31,077 nt of DNA from Actinomycetes bacterium (lineage in GTDB: Bacteria; Actinomycetota; Actinomycetes; Propionibacteriales; Propionibacteriaceae). Positions 30,805 through 31,077 of this stretch are shown here, piece after piece. Each line of letters starts with the position of its first letter. The stretch's first letter is position 1. A model generated the notes under the pieces. That model searched no databases. It was not told the DNA's origin and saw nothing but the letters and a program-made list of their open reading frames with translations. Position numbers and translations under genes: made by a program. The stretch spans positions 1 to 31,077 of the forward strand of contig JAEZHJ010000093.1 in assembly GCA_023436925.1 (NCBI GenBank). The letters run 5' to 3'.

Positions 30805-31077
30805 GCGTGCACCCCGATCCCGACGTCCTGGCCGCGGTCGCCCTCGGCGAGCAGCCGACCGCCGAGGTGGACCGCCACCTGGCCGGATGCCGGTCCTGCG
30901 CGAACGACCTGGCGGCGCTGCGCCGCCTCGCCGCCGACCTGTCCGACGTCGAGGCCGTCGAGTGGCTCGACCCTGCGCCGACAGTGTGGGCAGGAATCGA
31001 GCGCGGGCTGGCCGGGCCCGAGCCTGCCGCTGTCGCGGCGCCGCCGTCCGCCGCCCCACGGCCGCGCTGGCTGCCGC
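30801..31077 (+). CDS. zinc-type anti-sigma factor, N-terminal part (cut by window end)
   Basis: The first 92 residues are visible. The motif HLAGCRSC (His26, Cys30, Cys33) is the HxxxCxxC centre of ZAS-domain anti-sigma factors, followed by a helix (LAALRRLAADLSDVE) that would clamp the sigma factor. A Pro/Ala-rich linker begins at about residue 74, probably leading to a transmembrane helix beyond the window. ATG 30801 overlaps the sigma stop. It is expected to hold the sigma factor inactive at the membrane until a signal triggers release. Confidence 0.85.
   Translation, partial: MSVHPDPDVLAAVALGEQPTAEVDRHLAGCRSCANDLAALRRLAADLSDVEAVEWLDPAPTVWAGIERGLAGPEPAAVAAPPSAAPRPRWLP

Noticed and set aside
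29812..31059. Minus-strand open frame antisense to the sigma and anti-sigma genes
   Set aside because: The plus strand carries clear sigma2/sigma4 and HxxxCxxC motifs; the minus translation is Arg/Pro-rich with none.

Overview
The window is 31 kb of very GC-rich DNA with G/C-ending codons, GTG and TTG starts, TAnnnT-type -10 boxes and many leaderless genes. It also carries an HGxxPAAW protein inside a trp operon, a TIGR03085 protein, mycobacterial-style sigma/anti-sigma genes and a GatCAB operon. Together these point to a chromosomal segment of an actinobacterium. Propionibacteriales is my guess for the order, from gene content only. Most of the window is housekeeping metabolism. No CRISPR array, tRNA, rRNA, prophage or insertion sequence was seen.

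Layout. 1-0.9 kb: the tail of a Pro/Gly/Lys-rich protein and an ECF-type sigma factor. 0.9-5.8 kb: an alpha/beta hydrolase converging on a protein with PLL-like repeats plus a DUF4185-like domain, a secreted trypsin-like protease, a 66-residue membrane protein and an ACT-domain protein. 5.9-9.9 kb: gatC-gatA-gatB with a VanZ-like gene behind them. 9.6-12.6 kb: a bacterial RIO-type kinase and a superfamily 2 helicase, divergent from a 353-bp region holding a probable leader peptide, hairpins and a 19-bp repeat array. 12.6-16.6 kb: a squalene-cyclase-like protein, then on the minus strand a TIGR03085 gene, serC and serA. 16.6-23.3 kb: hisI-trpE-(HGxxPAAW)-trpC-trpB-trpA-Sco1-lgt, mostly with overlapping start and stop codons, closed by a hairpin over the lgt stop. 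23.4-29.4 kb: gltB-gltD, the NADPH glutamate synthase. 29.5-31.1 kb: a secreted fasciclin-domain protein followed by an ECF sigma factor and the start of its zinc-type anti-sigma factor.

How the genes work together. GltBD makes glutamate, the amino donor for SerC. SerA and SerC feed serine, which TrpAB condenses with indole. GatCAB amidates misacylated Glu-tRNA(Gln) and/or Asp-tRNA(Asn). Lgt lipidates prolipoproteins such as the Sco1-like protein encoded just before it. The fasciclin protein beside a sigma/anti-sigma pair resembles the SigK-RskA-MPT70/83 arrangement of Mycobacterium tuberculosis.

The least expected signals are regulatory. The RIO kinase has a 20-codon leader ORF with a strong ribosome-binding site, and alternative pairings that could hide the kinase ribosome-binding site. 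The fasciclin gene has a perfect 12-bp inverted repeat masking its ribosome-binding site. Seven start codons lie exactly 6 nt behind a -10-like hexamer. All are read from sequence alone and none has been tested.
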